DNA of 64,000 nucleotides from the NCBI RefSeq assembly GCF_950295315.1, contig NC_080175.1:70431357-70495356 (forward strand). Direction: 5' to 3'. Positions 44,321 through 55,731 of this stretch are shown one piece after another. How positions within the stretch are numbered: the first letter of the stretch is position 1; every line of letters begins with the position of its first letter. Under the pieces are notes generated by a model, which saw only the letters and a list, made by a program, of their open reading frames with translations, was not told the DNA's origin and ran no database searches. The DNA is from Erinaceus europaeus (Eukaryota > Chordata > Mammalia > Eulipotyphla > Erinaceidae). A program made the translations under genes and the position numbers.

Positions 44321-45237
44321 AAAGGTTTCCCAAGAAAGTGATTTGTCTTTATTCCCTGCTAGAATTAATCACCCTCTGAGTCTGCCATGAATTTTGCATA
44401 TTTTATCTGACTTACCTGTGTGTGTATTTCTCTCTCTGATGGGATTGTTTCTCATTTGAGGGAAAGGAGTCTATTGATCTTTGTCTTCATTGGCTATCTC
44501 CATACCTGATATTCATTAATTCTCATTGTTCATTTGCTAACTCTAGATAAAAATAAATCCTTGGTTAAAAGTGGCAAGTGAAAATTTCAGTCAGGAACAC
44601 AATTTTTATTTTGTGAATTGAGTGTTTACATATTTGGTCTTTCTTAAACATTGAGAGCATTTTACTTCATGAGGGCCACTGGAATGTAATTGGAGCTGTG
44701 CATAGTCCTCATTCTGTGCAGAGGTGCTGAGGGCCTCTCCTTCACACTCTTTGCCTCTGCCTTTTCTGATGGAGTTCACTTGTCAACCACTGGCCCTACA
44801 GTGAGCTAATCTGTTGTCAGTTGAGTTCTGCTTTTTTCCCCACCATAGTGGGGGACTCAGAAACATCAGAAAACTTAGTGAGGGATCTTAGAATCCAGCT
44901 GAGATGACAAATTTAATACATAGAAATTTAGGTCCAAATGCTCTTAATCTGCAACCATAATACACTGGTGGGTTACTGAAGACCGCTTATAGTTAATTAG
45001 CCCAGTTATCCTAATACCACTCTGCAGGATACAACAAACTGTCATCCAAAACCGTGGAGGGAGAAAACCTCCATCTGCTGCTCCTGTAGCAAGGTTATGA
45101 ATCCACTCTCTCCTTGCTTGGCAAAAGGCTGCCCTTGTTGGAAAGATGCCACCCCAGATTTTTACTTAAAGGTTACACAGTCCAGTTAACTCATGTCACC
45201 AGTCCCAAGGGAATTCTAGGTCTTCTTTGCTGGCCTT
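44321..45237. other. Unique intronic sequence
   Basis: No gene or repeat recognised. Confidence 0.45.
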
Positions 45238-45354
45238 TTTTTTAACCAGCACTTCTTAGCCCTGGCTTATGGTGGTGTGAGGGACTGAACTTGGGACTTT
45301 GGAGCCTCAGGCATGAGAGTCTTTGCATAACCATTATCCTATCTACCCCCCCCC
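45238..45354 (-). repeat. SINE of the 'agcactgctcag' type
   Basis: 'aaccagcacttcttagccct', 'gcttatggtggtgtgaggga', 'gggactttggagcctcaggc', 'tttgcataaccattatccta'. Confidence 0.88.
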
Positions 45355-45929
45355 CCGCCTTACAGTGTTTTAATCCTGCATGTATTCATGGATATGTAAT
45401 AAACCATACTTCTTGTATTTCCATAGGGTTGTTGTTTCATTTGGTTCTGCCTATTCTTATGCTGAATTTGTACTTTTTAAACTAGTTTTGGTAACATAAA
45501 TCATCCCAGTCAAGGTCATTTTTTACCCCTTTAATTTATAGATAGTAGGTCTTTTGCTTTTTGGCAATTAGATTATCTTAAAAATAATTTCTAAAACATG
45601 TAAGTTTAAATTTTGTCTTCATTCAAATACATTATCCTTGACATAATTGCATATTTTCAAATTTCTCCCAAGCCTCAAAGGTTAATAGTATGTGTTTGCA
45701 TAGTAGTTCCTCCAACTTTCATTTTTTTGTTTCCTTTTCCTATAATCACACCAACATCAAAACATAGATGAAGGAATTAACCAATACTGTTTTCTGTAGG
45801 GATAAGGCATTTACCCTGATTATTATCAGTACAACTTTCTGGATACTTGGTATGGTTGACTGTTTTTGCACCGAAGGTTTTCTTTACTATTATTTACCTT
45901 AAGGAAATATACTTATCTTCCTTTCCTAG
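45355..45929. other. Intron 3' end before the exon
   Basis: No repeats. It closes with a pyrimidine-rich tract (about 45909-45927) and AG at 45928-45929. Confidence 0.7.
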
Positions 45930-46431
45930 GTAAAAAGATGGCCTATCAGAAGGTCAATGCTGACCAGAGAGCTCCAAGACATTCACATTACCTTGATAAT
46001 GATGACTTACAAGCCACTGCCCTGGACTTAGAGTGGGATATGGAAAAGGAGTTGGAGGAACCTGGTTTTGACCAGTTTCAACTGGACAGTACTGAGAATC
46101 ATAACATGGAGAATTCGGAGACTACAGACCTGAATCTCGATTCCATTCAGCCAGCAACTTCCCCCAAAGGGAGGTTTCAGCGACTTCAAGAAGAATCTGA
46201 CTTTAGTCCTCACTATTCAAGATCTATACCAAAGAACAGTCCCTGTAACTTTTGCCGCCTTTTAAAAATACTTTGCACAGCCATCACTTTGTTTATCTTT
46301 GGAATTTTAATAGGATACTATACACATAAACGATGCCCTTCAAGTGCTACATCTTCAGGAACACTTGATCCTCAATCATACCATGAGATTCTCAATGGAA
46401 TTCAAGCAGAAGACATCAAGAAGTTTTTCAG
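45930..46431 (+). CDS. NAALADL2: NAALADL2 internal exon (N-terminal and membrane region)
   Basis: It encodes the cytoplasmic tail, membrane anchor and start of the ectodomain of NAALADL2, an M28-family relative of glutamate carboxypeptidase II. Recognised from 'DNDDLQATALDLEWDMEKEL', 'LNLDSIQPATSPKGRFQRL' and the closing 'GIQAEDIKK', which match the mammalian protein as I recall it. The exon supplies 2 nt of a split Gly codon, 166 full codons and 2 nt of a split Arg codon: entry in phase 1, exit in phase 2. The acceptor is tttcctag/GT and the donor AG/gtaagt. Counting from the in-exon Met at 45938, an acidic region covers residues 19-70 and one hydrophobic segment covers about 108-128 (46259-46321), preceded by CNFC and followed by KRC. 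This suggests a type II protein. The catalytic-like domain lies in later exons outside the window. The normal start is probably in the preceding exon. No stop or frameshift is seen. Confidence 0.95.
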
Positions 46432-46439
46432 GTAAGTGC

Positions 46440-46464
46440 AAAAAAAAAAAAAAAGGGGGGGGGG
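46440..46464 (+). repeat. A15-G10 homopolymer pair beside the splice donor
   Basis: Fifteen A then ten G, starting eight bases after the exon end. Confidence 0.95.
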
Positions 46465-46804
46465 ACATGGTAGAATGTGTTTTCTGGGACAGATGTCTCA
46501 CAAATAGTATTGAACTAGTGATTTTTGCCATGATGTAATCTTACTCTTGGAAATGGAGAAACATGATTTACTGATACACTCTTTGAGGTACACTTTTTAT
46601 AGACTTGTGATACTGCAATGCAAGTTTATGATACTTTTTAAAATTGATAATAATAACTATAATTACTCTAAAGAGTAAGACACTAGCCAGATCAAAGGTT
46701 GCATTATTTTTTCCTCTTGGGAAACTCGTTTGGGCCAAATTGGGATATAAAAATTGCTGATGCAGCAGACTAAAATGAAGACCATTAGTTATATGATCTA
46801 AATT
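46465..46804. other. Unique intronic sequence
   Basis: No repeat or gene recognised. Confidence 0.45.
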
Positions 46805-47028
46805 CTTTTTTAAATTTTATTTTGTTATCTATATATTTATTTGATAGAGACAGTCAGAAATCAAGAGGGAAGTGGGAGATAGAAAGGGATTGAGACAGAG
46901 ACTCCTGCAACACTGCTTCACCACTTGCAAAGCTTTCCCCTTGCAGGTGGGGACCTGGGGCTTGAACCTGGGTTCTTGTACATTGTAACATGTGCACTCA
47001 ACCAGGTATACCACCACCCAATCCCATG
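46805..47028 (-). repeat. tRNA-derived SINE
   Basis: 'atatttatttgatagagaca', 'gcttcaccacttgcaaagct', 'ccttgcaggtggggacctgg', 'caaccaggtataccaccacc'. Confidence 0.88.
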
Positions 47029-47210
47029 ATCTGAATTCTTAATGACATCAAGATAAAGTAAACCTGTCTGGGGAGCAGAAGTAACTCTTGTCTTTTATGG
47101 ACAGGGCCTAATCTTACTGGGGCCTCAGAACCTAAAGAGCTGGTCAGTTCTTCCAGCTCAGAAAAGAACTTCCATCTACAAATTCCATTAGTAATGAAAG
47201 CAGAGGTTTA

Positions 47211-48415
47211 TTTTATTATGTTTTTATTTATAAAAAGGAAACATTAACAAAACCATAGGATAAGAGGGGTCAAATTCCCACCACCAGATCTCTGTATCCC
47301 CTCCCCTCCCCTGATAGCTTTCCTATTCTTTAACCCTCTTGGAGTATGGACCCAAGGTCATTGTAGGATGCAAAAGGTGGAAGGTCTGGCTTCTGTAATT
47401 GCTTCCCTGCTGAACATGGGCGTTGACAGGTTGATCCATACTCCCAGCCTGTCTCTCTTTTTCCCTAGTAGGGAAGGACTCTGGGGAAGCGGAGCTCCAG
47501 GACATATTGGTGGGTTCCTCTGTTTAGGGATGTCTGCTCAGCATCATGCTAGCATCTGGAACCTGGTGGCTGAAAAGAGAGTTAACATACAAAACCAAAA
47601 AAAAAAAATGTTGGCCAATCATGAACCTAAAGGCTGGAATAGTGCAGATGAAGAGTTGGGGGGGTCCTCCATTTTGTAGATAGCTAGTCGGCATATTTTA
47701 GTTATATTCCAAAGGGCCTATGGCTATGCTAGTGTTTGTTTTTTTTTTTTCCCTTGAGCCTGGCATCTGATATGCAGGTGGATCCAAGTTATCGTCTGGG
47801 GAGATGATGTCATGACTGGAAAAAGGACCAGAAAGCTGGATCAGGGAAGAGAGTAGCTCCCAAATATGGGAAAGGTGTATAAATATTGTTGACTCTAATC
47901 CCCATTGATTTGATCTGATCTGATCTGGGGCCCATATTCAATTTAGGAGCTTATGTGACCTCTGCATCCCTATAGATCCAACCTCACATTCTGTGTTCAT
48001 GAGCAGGAACATCCCAAGCTGCCCCAATATCAGGACCCATCTTCCTCAGGTGTAGCATAGAGTTTGTTGTCCATCCTCCCTTCAGAGAATGGACCATTCT
48101 CTACCATTGTTGATCCAAGTTGAGGGTAGGGTCCTATGGGGGGCCCACAAAGGGATCTATTTTGTTGTTCCTGATAGAGATGACCAGTAACAATGGAGAG
48201 AGGGATTTATTTGAGGTCTAGGCCCATCATGTCTGTTTGGGAATCTCAGGACTCCCCATCTAGGGCCCCATTGGTGGGGTGGCCTGATAGTATCTAAAGA
48301 GTCATCAATCAAGTATGCCAGTCTCTTGCCCTTATTCAGCTTTTGCCGTCCTTGCTTTGCTAAGGTTAGCTTTGTAGTGAGTGAGAAAACTGTAATAGGA
48401 AGTAGGTGAGATGGG
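47211..48415 (-). mobile_element. 5'-truncated LINE-1 3' end, long 3' UTR variant
   Basis: A perfect 15-bp duplication, gaaagcagaggttta, lies at 47196-47210 and 48416-48430. The left end is T-rich (poly-A on the minus strand). It has 'gcaaaaggtggaaggtctgg', then a segment from 'ccattttgtagatagctagt' onward that the copies at 2.4 and 8.2 kb lack. No ORF2 is present. Confidence 0.94.
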
Positions 48416-48430
48416 GAAAGCAGAGGTTTA

Positions 48431-50713
48431 TAAGGCCCTTTAGTTGTTAATGGATTTTCTTGCCATTCCCTTTCTCTTGTTTTTGAACTATTGATTCAAC
48501 TATATGTAGGCTGATTGCTAGCTATTCATTCATGTAGTTCAGGTGATGCTGAATAGGCATCGTTAGCTGCTTGCAACAGGGCAAATTCTACCAGATGACG
48601 TTTAAGTCAGCCTGATTCCCTCCATCCTAGCTCCATTGCTGTCACAGTCTCCTTCATCATGGGACTAGTTTCACTATTACCTGCTGTAACATTGAGGCAG
48701 TTTCTGGAAGTATGGGACTCTTCCACCCCTAAGATAACCAGTGAACACATATTTTATGTTAGGAAGTTCACAAGCTTGACATTGCATGGAATTCACATCT
48801 GACCTTCTATAATAAGGTTTTTTAAGATTTATGTTTTTCTTTTTATTAATATTAAATGATAAAAGTAAACATCCTTAGCTTTAAATTCTGAGTTCTTTGG
48901 ATGTCATACAACTGGTTGATAACACAGAACTTTCTTTTCTTGTGATCTGATTGGCATATGTATTGAGTTGTATAGGTGTCCTTGGTTTTCATATATAGGG
49001 AAGTGCAAACTGAAATGGGGAAAATAGGTACTGGCTTATCTATATATGAACCATATTCATTAGAGGAGGACAATCCTATGTGAATCATTATGGTTTTTGT
49101 AGGTAGGCGAGGAAGAGGGTAACCTCATCCTCAGTTTGTTCTTTCTAGGTTACACTGACTATGACAACCAAAATGTTGGCTGGTGTGCATATTTCCAGGA
49201 GGGCTATTTCCAGGAGATCATGTCCACTGAAAAGGCATCCTTTGATTTTGTGTTAACATATCACCCATGTTGAGTTGTGTTGTAACTTTTCTTGAAGACC
49301 ACATCCCAGTGGCTAATGGAAATGTGTTTGATACACTCCTGTTTCTGTTGCTCCTTATCTCTAAGAATCCCTGAACATGGGATATGCAGATAGTAGCATT
49401 TCTTATGGTATTTCCAGACATAAAACTATTTAGATTAAACTGAACTGAACAGATATGCCATTGTCTTTTAAGTGTATGATTGTATATCACTCAAGTTATA
49501 TTTGCAACAACAGAAACTGTGGATATTAAAAGCACAGGGTGTTTGAAGTAGAAAAACTGATGAAAAACCAAGACACTAATCCAGGGGACACTATGCCCAG
49601 AAAATAACAAATACAGCAATTACTATATATTGAATTAAAGAACAAAGGGAATGAAATTAGCTTGACAGAAGCCACTCATCTGTGGCATTTTGTTATAGTA
49701 GTCTATGTGTAAGAAAGTGGGGTAAGGAAAGAGGTGCAAATGGACCCTGATGATCTTCTCAAAGGAAACCAGCTCAGTGATTGAAACTAACTTGTCAAAT
49801 AGAAGCTAAAGGTCTGATCAGGTGGCCCAGATATGTGCAAGGAATAAACCTGGAGAGTTTTATCACCCAGGTCAAAGAAAGATGAGCCCTTCTCTGGGGA
49901 TGGGCTGGTTTCCAGGAACCCACAAGTAATCTAAGAAGGATAATTTACCTGATGATTCCTGCTAGATTCAGAGTGCTATGTTAGCTCAAGGAATATCCCT
50001 CAAGTGAACACCTTATGATTCTGCCTGCTTTACCTGACAGGCTCAGTGCCTCTGTTTCTTTCCTTGAGATCGCAGAACCACTGAGTTAGAATGAATGGTA
50101 ACACAAGACAGAGTAGGCAAGTACTCTCTGTCCTTTAACTGCAAAATCCCCAAATAAAAATGGTCAGATTGTGGGAAAAAGTTCAAAGTTCTTACTAGCC
50201 AATGACACAGAATATTAGAAGTACTCACTAAAGAAACTTAAGTCACTAATGACCAAGATTAGTAAAGGTATTGTCTTTTTTCTTTTCTTTCTTTCTTTTT
50301 TTTAATTGCAGGATAGAAAAGAAATACTAGATGAATAAGTGCATATTGAGAGTAAAAGTGCTTTTTGACTATATTTCATAGTTGTGCTTGCTAAAGTATG
50401 TTTTGTGTGTGCCAAGTGCTTGGTAATGTGTTGACCAAATAAGTGGGATGCTTGTTTACACTTGATCACATTTTTAGACATAGTCAAGATTATCATAGAA
50501 GTAGAAAAAGTTTGTTACTACATGTGTAACTATGTATATAGTAATTTTTAGTATAACTCTTTGTCACTTCCACCTATGCTTAACTTGTTGCTTTTGCAAA
50601 ATGTGTTCATTCTTTTACATCTTTATTTTTTCCTTTCCTATATCTTTTGTGTGTTAATTAGCAGGGTATATTCAAATATATAGTAAACATACCTATGACG
50701 TAGTAGACTTAAG
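48431..50713. other. Long unique intronic stretch
   Basis: No clear SINE or LINE and no gene. A short CTTT/T-rich patch lies near 50275-50305. Confidence 0.5.
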
Positions 50714-50724
50714 ATAAGCCATGA

Positions 50725-51080
50725 GGGAGTCAGGAGGTAGTGCAGCCAGTTAAGCGCAGGTGGCGCTAAGTGCAAGTACCAGTGTAAGGATCCCGGTTCG
50801 AGCCCCCAGCTCCCCACCTGCAAGGGAGTCACTTCACAGGTGGTGAAGCAGGTCTTCAGGTGTCTATCTTTCTCTCCCCCTCTCTGTCTTCCCCTCCTCT
50901 CTCCATTTCTTTCTGTCCTATCCAACAACAATGACATCAATAACAATAGCAATAATAACTACAACAATAAAACAACAAGGGGAACAAAAGGGAATAAGTA
51001 AATAAATAAATATAAAAAGCAACAACAATAAGGGCAACAAAAGGGAAAATAAATAAACAAATATAAAAAATTAAGAAAAT
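50725..51080 (+). repeat. ERI-like SINE with duplicated tail
   Basis: Canonical head ('ttaagcgcaggtggcgctaa', 'gatcccggttcgagccccca') and body. The tail module ('acaacaagg..aacaaaaggg..aataaa') occurs twice in tandem, lengthening the unit by about 50 bp. An 11-bp duplication, ataagccatga, lies at 50714-50724 and 51081-51091. Confidence 0.95.
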
Positions 51081-51091
51081 ATAAGCCATGA

Positions 51092-51514
51092 AAGCTTATT
51101 CCACTTTTGGCTTGAAATAGTAATTATTAAATTAATCCAGGGAAGCTTTGATGACACACTAATCTTTGAATAGGAATTATCCATTTGACTGCCATTATTA
51201 ATGTGGAATCTGGGTTCACTTCTCTCCAGAGGCCTCAGTAGTCAGAGACCTGATTTTCACTGAAATATTGAGCCGTCAAAGTAACTTACCATATGTGTGT
51301 TAATTTAATCATATTGCTTTAATTCCTAATACCAACCATTTGGCTGTGTACTTCAGTACATTATTGTCCTATTCCAATTATCCAGAATGAAAGGTCATTA
51401 CTCTTCTTCTAGGGTATAGACTTTGTGACTGTGTCAATGTATCAAGTGTTTATACCTTGTCTAATCAGCCTAGACTAGTTGAAAATCTAGTTATATTATA
51501 TAAACATATATTTA
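51092..51514. other. Unique intronic sequence
   Basis: No repeat or gene recognised. Confidence 0.45.
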
Positions 51515-51722
51515 TCTTACTTGGATAGTATGCCTCTTTGCCTTCTGTGTGTTCTAGATTTGAGCGTGGCCCCCATCACACTTGGAGAAACTTCAGTGAT
51601 TTTTTTTTTTTACCCCAGTCTCTTGCTCTATCTTTGTGTCTTTATCACAAAAGTCATCCCAGAGTACCTGGAGATGATCAGAACAAACAAACAAAAAAAC
51701 CAAAAACAAACAAATAAAACAT
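51515..51722 (+). repeat. SINE, decayed
   Basis: 'cttggatagtatgcctcttt', 'cacttggagaaacttcagtg', 'agtcatcccagagtacctgg' parallel the SINE at 19145-19360. Confidence 0.65.
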
Positions 51723-52171
51723 AGGGCTATTCAGATGTCTCTTTAAATTAGAGTAAGCTTGAATGTGGCAGGTTCAATGTCTCATTCCTGTTATATAATG
51801 GATATACTCACCTTTAATAAAATATGTAATTCAAAGAAGTAATAATATATGTATATGTTTTTTATGGATACTTATATGGGTAATATATGTGTATGTATAT
51901 ATGAACACACAAAGATCTTTAATTCATGGTATATACTAAACAGTAAAGTGTGTTGAGAATTTCAAAAATTACTAAGTTAATATATTGTGATAAACTATTT
52001 GATGTTAATTCACCAATGAGCTTAAGTATATTTTTGAATGAAGAAATAACATTGCCTCTTGACAGTATTGACAAGAATGCTTCTTTACAGCTATAGATAT
52101 TGTGAAATGCTGAGAAGAAAGGAGAAAATGTCTTGTGTTCTAATTATAGGTAATATGGTACATTAACTTTT
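51723..52171. other. Unique intronic sequence
   Basis: Very AT-rich, with TATATG-like words near 51850-51905. No gene. Confidence 0.45.
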
Positions 52172-52362
52172 TTAAAACCTTTATTTATTTATTAGATAGA
52201 GACAGCCAGCAATCAAGAGGGAGAGAGACTGAAAGACAGCTAGAGCACCAACTCTACCACTCACAAAGCTCCGCCCACCCTCGCAGGTGAGGACTCCGGT
52301 TTGAACTGGCTCTTTGTGCATTATAGCATGCGTTCTCAACTAGATGTGCTAACGCAGGGCCC
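52172..52362 (-). repeat. tRNA-derived SINE
   Basis: 'tttatttattagatagagac', 'ccactcacaaagctccgccc', 'ctcaactagatgtgctaacg'. Confidence 0.82.
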
Positions 52363-52489
52363 CCAGTGCATTAACTTCTTAATGCAAAATATTTTTTATT
52401 TTAGTTTATAATAAAATATGGCTAGGAAGTTGTGAAGAATAAAGTAAAGCCACCCATAATCTTACCATATTTATGCCATGGGAAGTGTT

Positions 52490-52615
52490 ACAGTGGACAG
52501 TGTGTTGCATTCTCAATGGCATCCTAAATTCAGTGCCTCCCCCCAAGCCCCCGCATGTGTCAAAGTAGAATTCTGATTCTTTCTCTTTTCTTCTGTCTCA
52601 TAAATAAATACAATA
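52490..52615 (+). repeat. SINE, decayed
   Basis: 'gttgcattctcaatggcatc', 'agaattctgattctttctct', 'gtctcataaataaataca' resemble the SINE group at 3571. Confidence 0.6.
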
Positions 52616-52619
52616 CAAA

Positions 52620-53112
52620 TTCTTACCACTTTTGAAACTTTCTTTTTTCTATCTTTTCTCAGCAGCAATGATATTATACCGTGCATATTCCTTTGATATA
52701 TGCTTTTGAACTTTTTCACTTACAATTTATTTGAAACCATTTTGAGACAGCAAATATAGTTTTACATCACTATATAAAATACTGCTGGTATTCCATTATA
52801 CAAATGATATAAATTTATTGAACCTGTTTTCTTAAGTCTGATCATTTAGGTTATCTCTATAAACATTCTTATATAGAAGTCTTTGTGGGCTTATTTAATT
52901 ATTCTCTTCTGATAAATTCCTGGAAGCAAATCACAGATTCAGAGAGTTTCAGTTTGTTTAGTTGTTATATTTGTATTACTAAATTGCCTTGCAGGACTGC
53001 CAGCCTTTTAGGTCTTAATTATTTTTATTTGTTTTGATAGGCCAAAAATAGTGTTGACAAACTTTTATATCTTAGTTGACAGTTGGTATTTCTTTTTGCA
53101 TGTGTGGTTAGT
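52620..53112 (-). mobile_element. Possible ancient LINE-1 remnant
   Basis: 'gataaattcctggaagcaaa' and 'aaattgccttgcaggactgc' recall old LINE-1 3' sequence on the minus strand. Its last ~110 bp recur near 55614. Confidence 0.45.
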
Positions 53113-53255
53113 ATGTTTTTTTAGCTGAAAACACTTTTTATTTGAATTGGTTAAAGTATCTACATGAATTTAGGAATGCTGCTGTTCATTTTTCTAGAAA
53201 AAGACATATTTTCTCATTCATTTTTTCTTTTTAAACTGTATAATCTTATTTTAAA

Positions 53256-53385
53256 AAGGTTTATTTTTATAAATTTATTTATAAAATGGAAATATTAACA
53301 CAACCATAGGATAAGAGGAGTACAGTTCCACACAATTCCCACCACCAGAGTTTCGTGTCCCATCCCGCCCATTGAAAGCTTTCTT
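53256..53385 (-). mobile_element. Truncated LINE-1 3' end, outer copy
   Basis: 'cacaattcccaccaccagag' and 'catcccgcccattgaaagct' form a first LINE-1 terminus that breaks off where a second LINE-1 terminus begins. Confidence 0.82.
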
Positions 53386-55613
53386 AGTCTTTATTATTAT
53401 TATTTACAAAAAGGAAACATAGACTAAACCATAGGATAAGAGGGGAACAACTCTACACAATTCCCACCACCAGAACTCTGTATCCCATCCCCTCTCCTGA
53501 TAGCTTTCCTATTCTTTAATTCCCTGGGAGTATGGACCCAGGTCATTATGAGATGCAGAAGGTGGAAGGTCTGGCTTCTGTAATTGCTTCCCTGATGAAC
53601 ATGGGTGTTGACAGGTTGATCCGTACTGTACTACCAGCCTGCCTCTCTCTTTCCCTATTGAAGAAGGGTTCTGGGGAAGTGGAGCTCCAGGACACATTGG
53701 TGTGGTTGTCTGTCCAGGAAAGTCTGGTTGGCATCATGTTAGCGTCTGGAATATGATGATTGAAAAGAGAGTTAACATACAAAGCCAAACAAATTGTTGA
53801 CAAAACATGAACCTAAAGACTGGAATATTTCAGATGAAGAGTTGCAGGGTCCTCCTTTTGTGGATAGCTAGTAGGCATATTTTAGTTATATTCCAAAGGT
53901 CCTATGGCTATATGAGTTTTTTTTTTTTTTTTCACCTGAGCCTGAAATCCTCTATACAGGTAGATCCAAGTTATTGTCTGGGGAGATTGTGTCATGGCTA
54001 CAAAAAGGACCAGAAAGTTGGATCAGGGAAGAGAGTAGCTCCCAAATATGGAAAAATATATAAATATTGTAACTATAAACCCCATCGATTTGATTTGGGG
54101 CCTATATTCATTGCAGGAGCCTATGGCCACCTCTGCTTTCCTGTAGGTATGAGCTCGCATTCTGTAGTCATGGCTAGGAACATTCTAAACTGCAATAATT
54201 TCAGGACCCTTCTTCCCTGAGTGGAGTATATTGGCTCAACCTCCCTTCAGAGAACAGGGCTGCCCCTACCATTGCTGACCCATATAGAGGGCAAGGTCCT
54301 GTAGAGGCCCACAAATGGGTCTACTATGTTGTTCTTAATGGAGATGACCAGTGGCAGTGGAGAGAGGGATATGTTAGAGGTCTAGGCCCATCATGTCTGT
54401 GTGGGAATCCCAGAGTTCCCTTACTATGGCTCCAGGTGATGAGGTGGCCTTCTTCTTCTTCTAGCGTTTGCCCTTCTTCTGTAGCCAGTCAACAGCATCA
54501 GGTTGAGCCTGATGTAAAGTTTCGAGACCTCCTTTGAATCTGGAGAGGTGGCAGTCGTTGACTATGTGGGTCATAGTCTGTCTGTAACCGCAGGGGCAGT
54601 TCAGGTCGTCTCTGGCTCCCCAGCGATGGAACATAGCGGCGCACCGGCCATGGCCTGTTCGATAGCGATTGAGGAGGGCCCAATCATAACGTGCTAGGTC
54701 AAAGCTGGGTTGACGCTTGCAGGGGTCTGTGATGAGGTGTTTGTTCTTTACCTCAGCTGACTGCCAACTCTGTTTCCAAGAGTCTGGAACAGAGAAGTTC
54801 AGTGTAGGCGTAGGGGACCAGATTGGGTGACGAGACGTCAAGCGTTGGACAGGGTGGGCGAAGATATCCGCGTATATTGGCAGGTCCGGTCGAGCGTAGA
54901 CGTGGGAAATGAACTTAGATGATGCCGCATCCTGACGAATATCTGGCAGGGTGATGTTGCTAAGAACTGGCAGCCGTGGAACCGGGGTGGAACGGATGGT
55001 TCCAGAAATTATCCTCATGGAGGAATATATTTTGGAATCGACCAAGTGGACATGGGGGCTACGGAACCATACTGGTGGCCTGGTAATGACCAAACTGAGG
55101 TGGCCTGGTAGTGACCAAAAGAGCCATCATTAAAGTATGCTGCTCTCTTGCCCTTATCCAGCTTTTGTAGTCCTTACTTTGTCTGATTAGCTTAGCCTTG
55201 GAGTGACTGAGGGAGGTGAAATAGGAAGTAGGTGAGGAGAGTATCTAGATCTAAGTAGAAACCATTTGATTAGGTACTTTATCTTTCTTTCTTTCTTTTT
55301 TCTTTTTTTTTTTTTTTTGTCTTTCTACTTGATTGCTGCACTTATTGAGTCGCTGTAAACCATTGTGACCATTGTGTGCTTTTATTTTAAGGTATATATT
55401 TTCTCCTACCTTATGGATACATGTGCACATATGCCCTATTTCATGGGTCCTTGTTTATATCTAGGTTCTGAGGCTTTTTTAGGGAGTGTACTACACAAAG
55501 TAGGATTAAGGAGTTCTGTGTGCTAGGAAAGGTCTCACCAGAGTAATGAAGCTGGAGAGTTGCATCCCATGGCTGGCATCTCTGGACACAATCCTCAGTG
55601 AAACATGTCCAGG
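53386..55613 (-). mobile_element. LINE-1 3' end, long 3' UTR variant, with RT-element insertion
   Basis: It repeats the terminus ('acacaattcccaccaccaga', 'gcagaaggtggaaggtctgg'), continues through the long segment shared with 47.6-48.4 kb, is interrupted at 54451-55075 by the non-L1 reverse-transcriptase fragment, then resumes and reaches 'ggtatatattttctcctacc', shared with 2.9 and 8.7 kb. A T-rich tract lies at 55267-55319. The 5' limit is approximate. Confidence 0.85.
54451..55075 (-). pseudogene. Non-L1 LINE reverse transcriptase, copy 2 (C-terminal fragment)
   Basis: It carries about the last 200 residues of the same RT as at 21040-23175, from 'VWFRSPHVHLV' to 'WLQKKGKR', ending in TAG (54461-54463) and an AAGAAGAAG tail. 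The CCHC residues (CPCG...H....C) are intact. No RT catalytic motif is included, so it cannot work alone. By eye it differs from copy 1 at about 24 of 630 bases. An 8-bp duplication, ggtggcct, lies at 54443-54450 and 55074-55081. It is inserted in a LINE-1 3' UTR. The open frame runs on into LINE-1 sequence. Confidence 0.92.
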
Positions 55614-55728
55614 TGCCTGCCTTTTAAGTATTAGTTCTTTTTATTTGCTTTGATAGGCCCAAAATAGTGTTCACAAACTTTTATATCTTTGTTGACAATT
55701 GGTATTTCCTTTTGCATGTATGGTTACT
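55614..55728 (+). repeat. Imperfect direct copy of 53000-53112
   Basis: 'tttatttgctttgataggcc', 'acaaacttttatatctttgt', 'ggtatttccttttgcatgta' match 53028-53110 at roughly 85-90% by eye. Confidence 0.8.
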
Positions 55729-55731
55729 TTT

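Noticed and set aside
45866..45929. Upstream extension of the NAALADL2 frame to an ATG at 45866
   Set aside because: It crosses a good polypyrimidine tract and AG. The protein homology begins at GKKMAYQ, so this part is intron.
53000..53112. Very long target-site duplication for the 53-55 kb LINE-1
   Set aside because: The copy is not adjacent to the LINE-1 3' end and is more diverged than expected for it.
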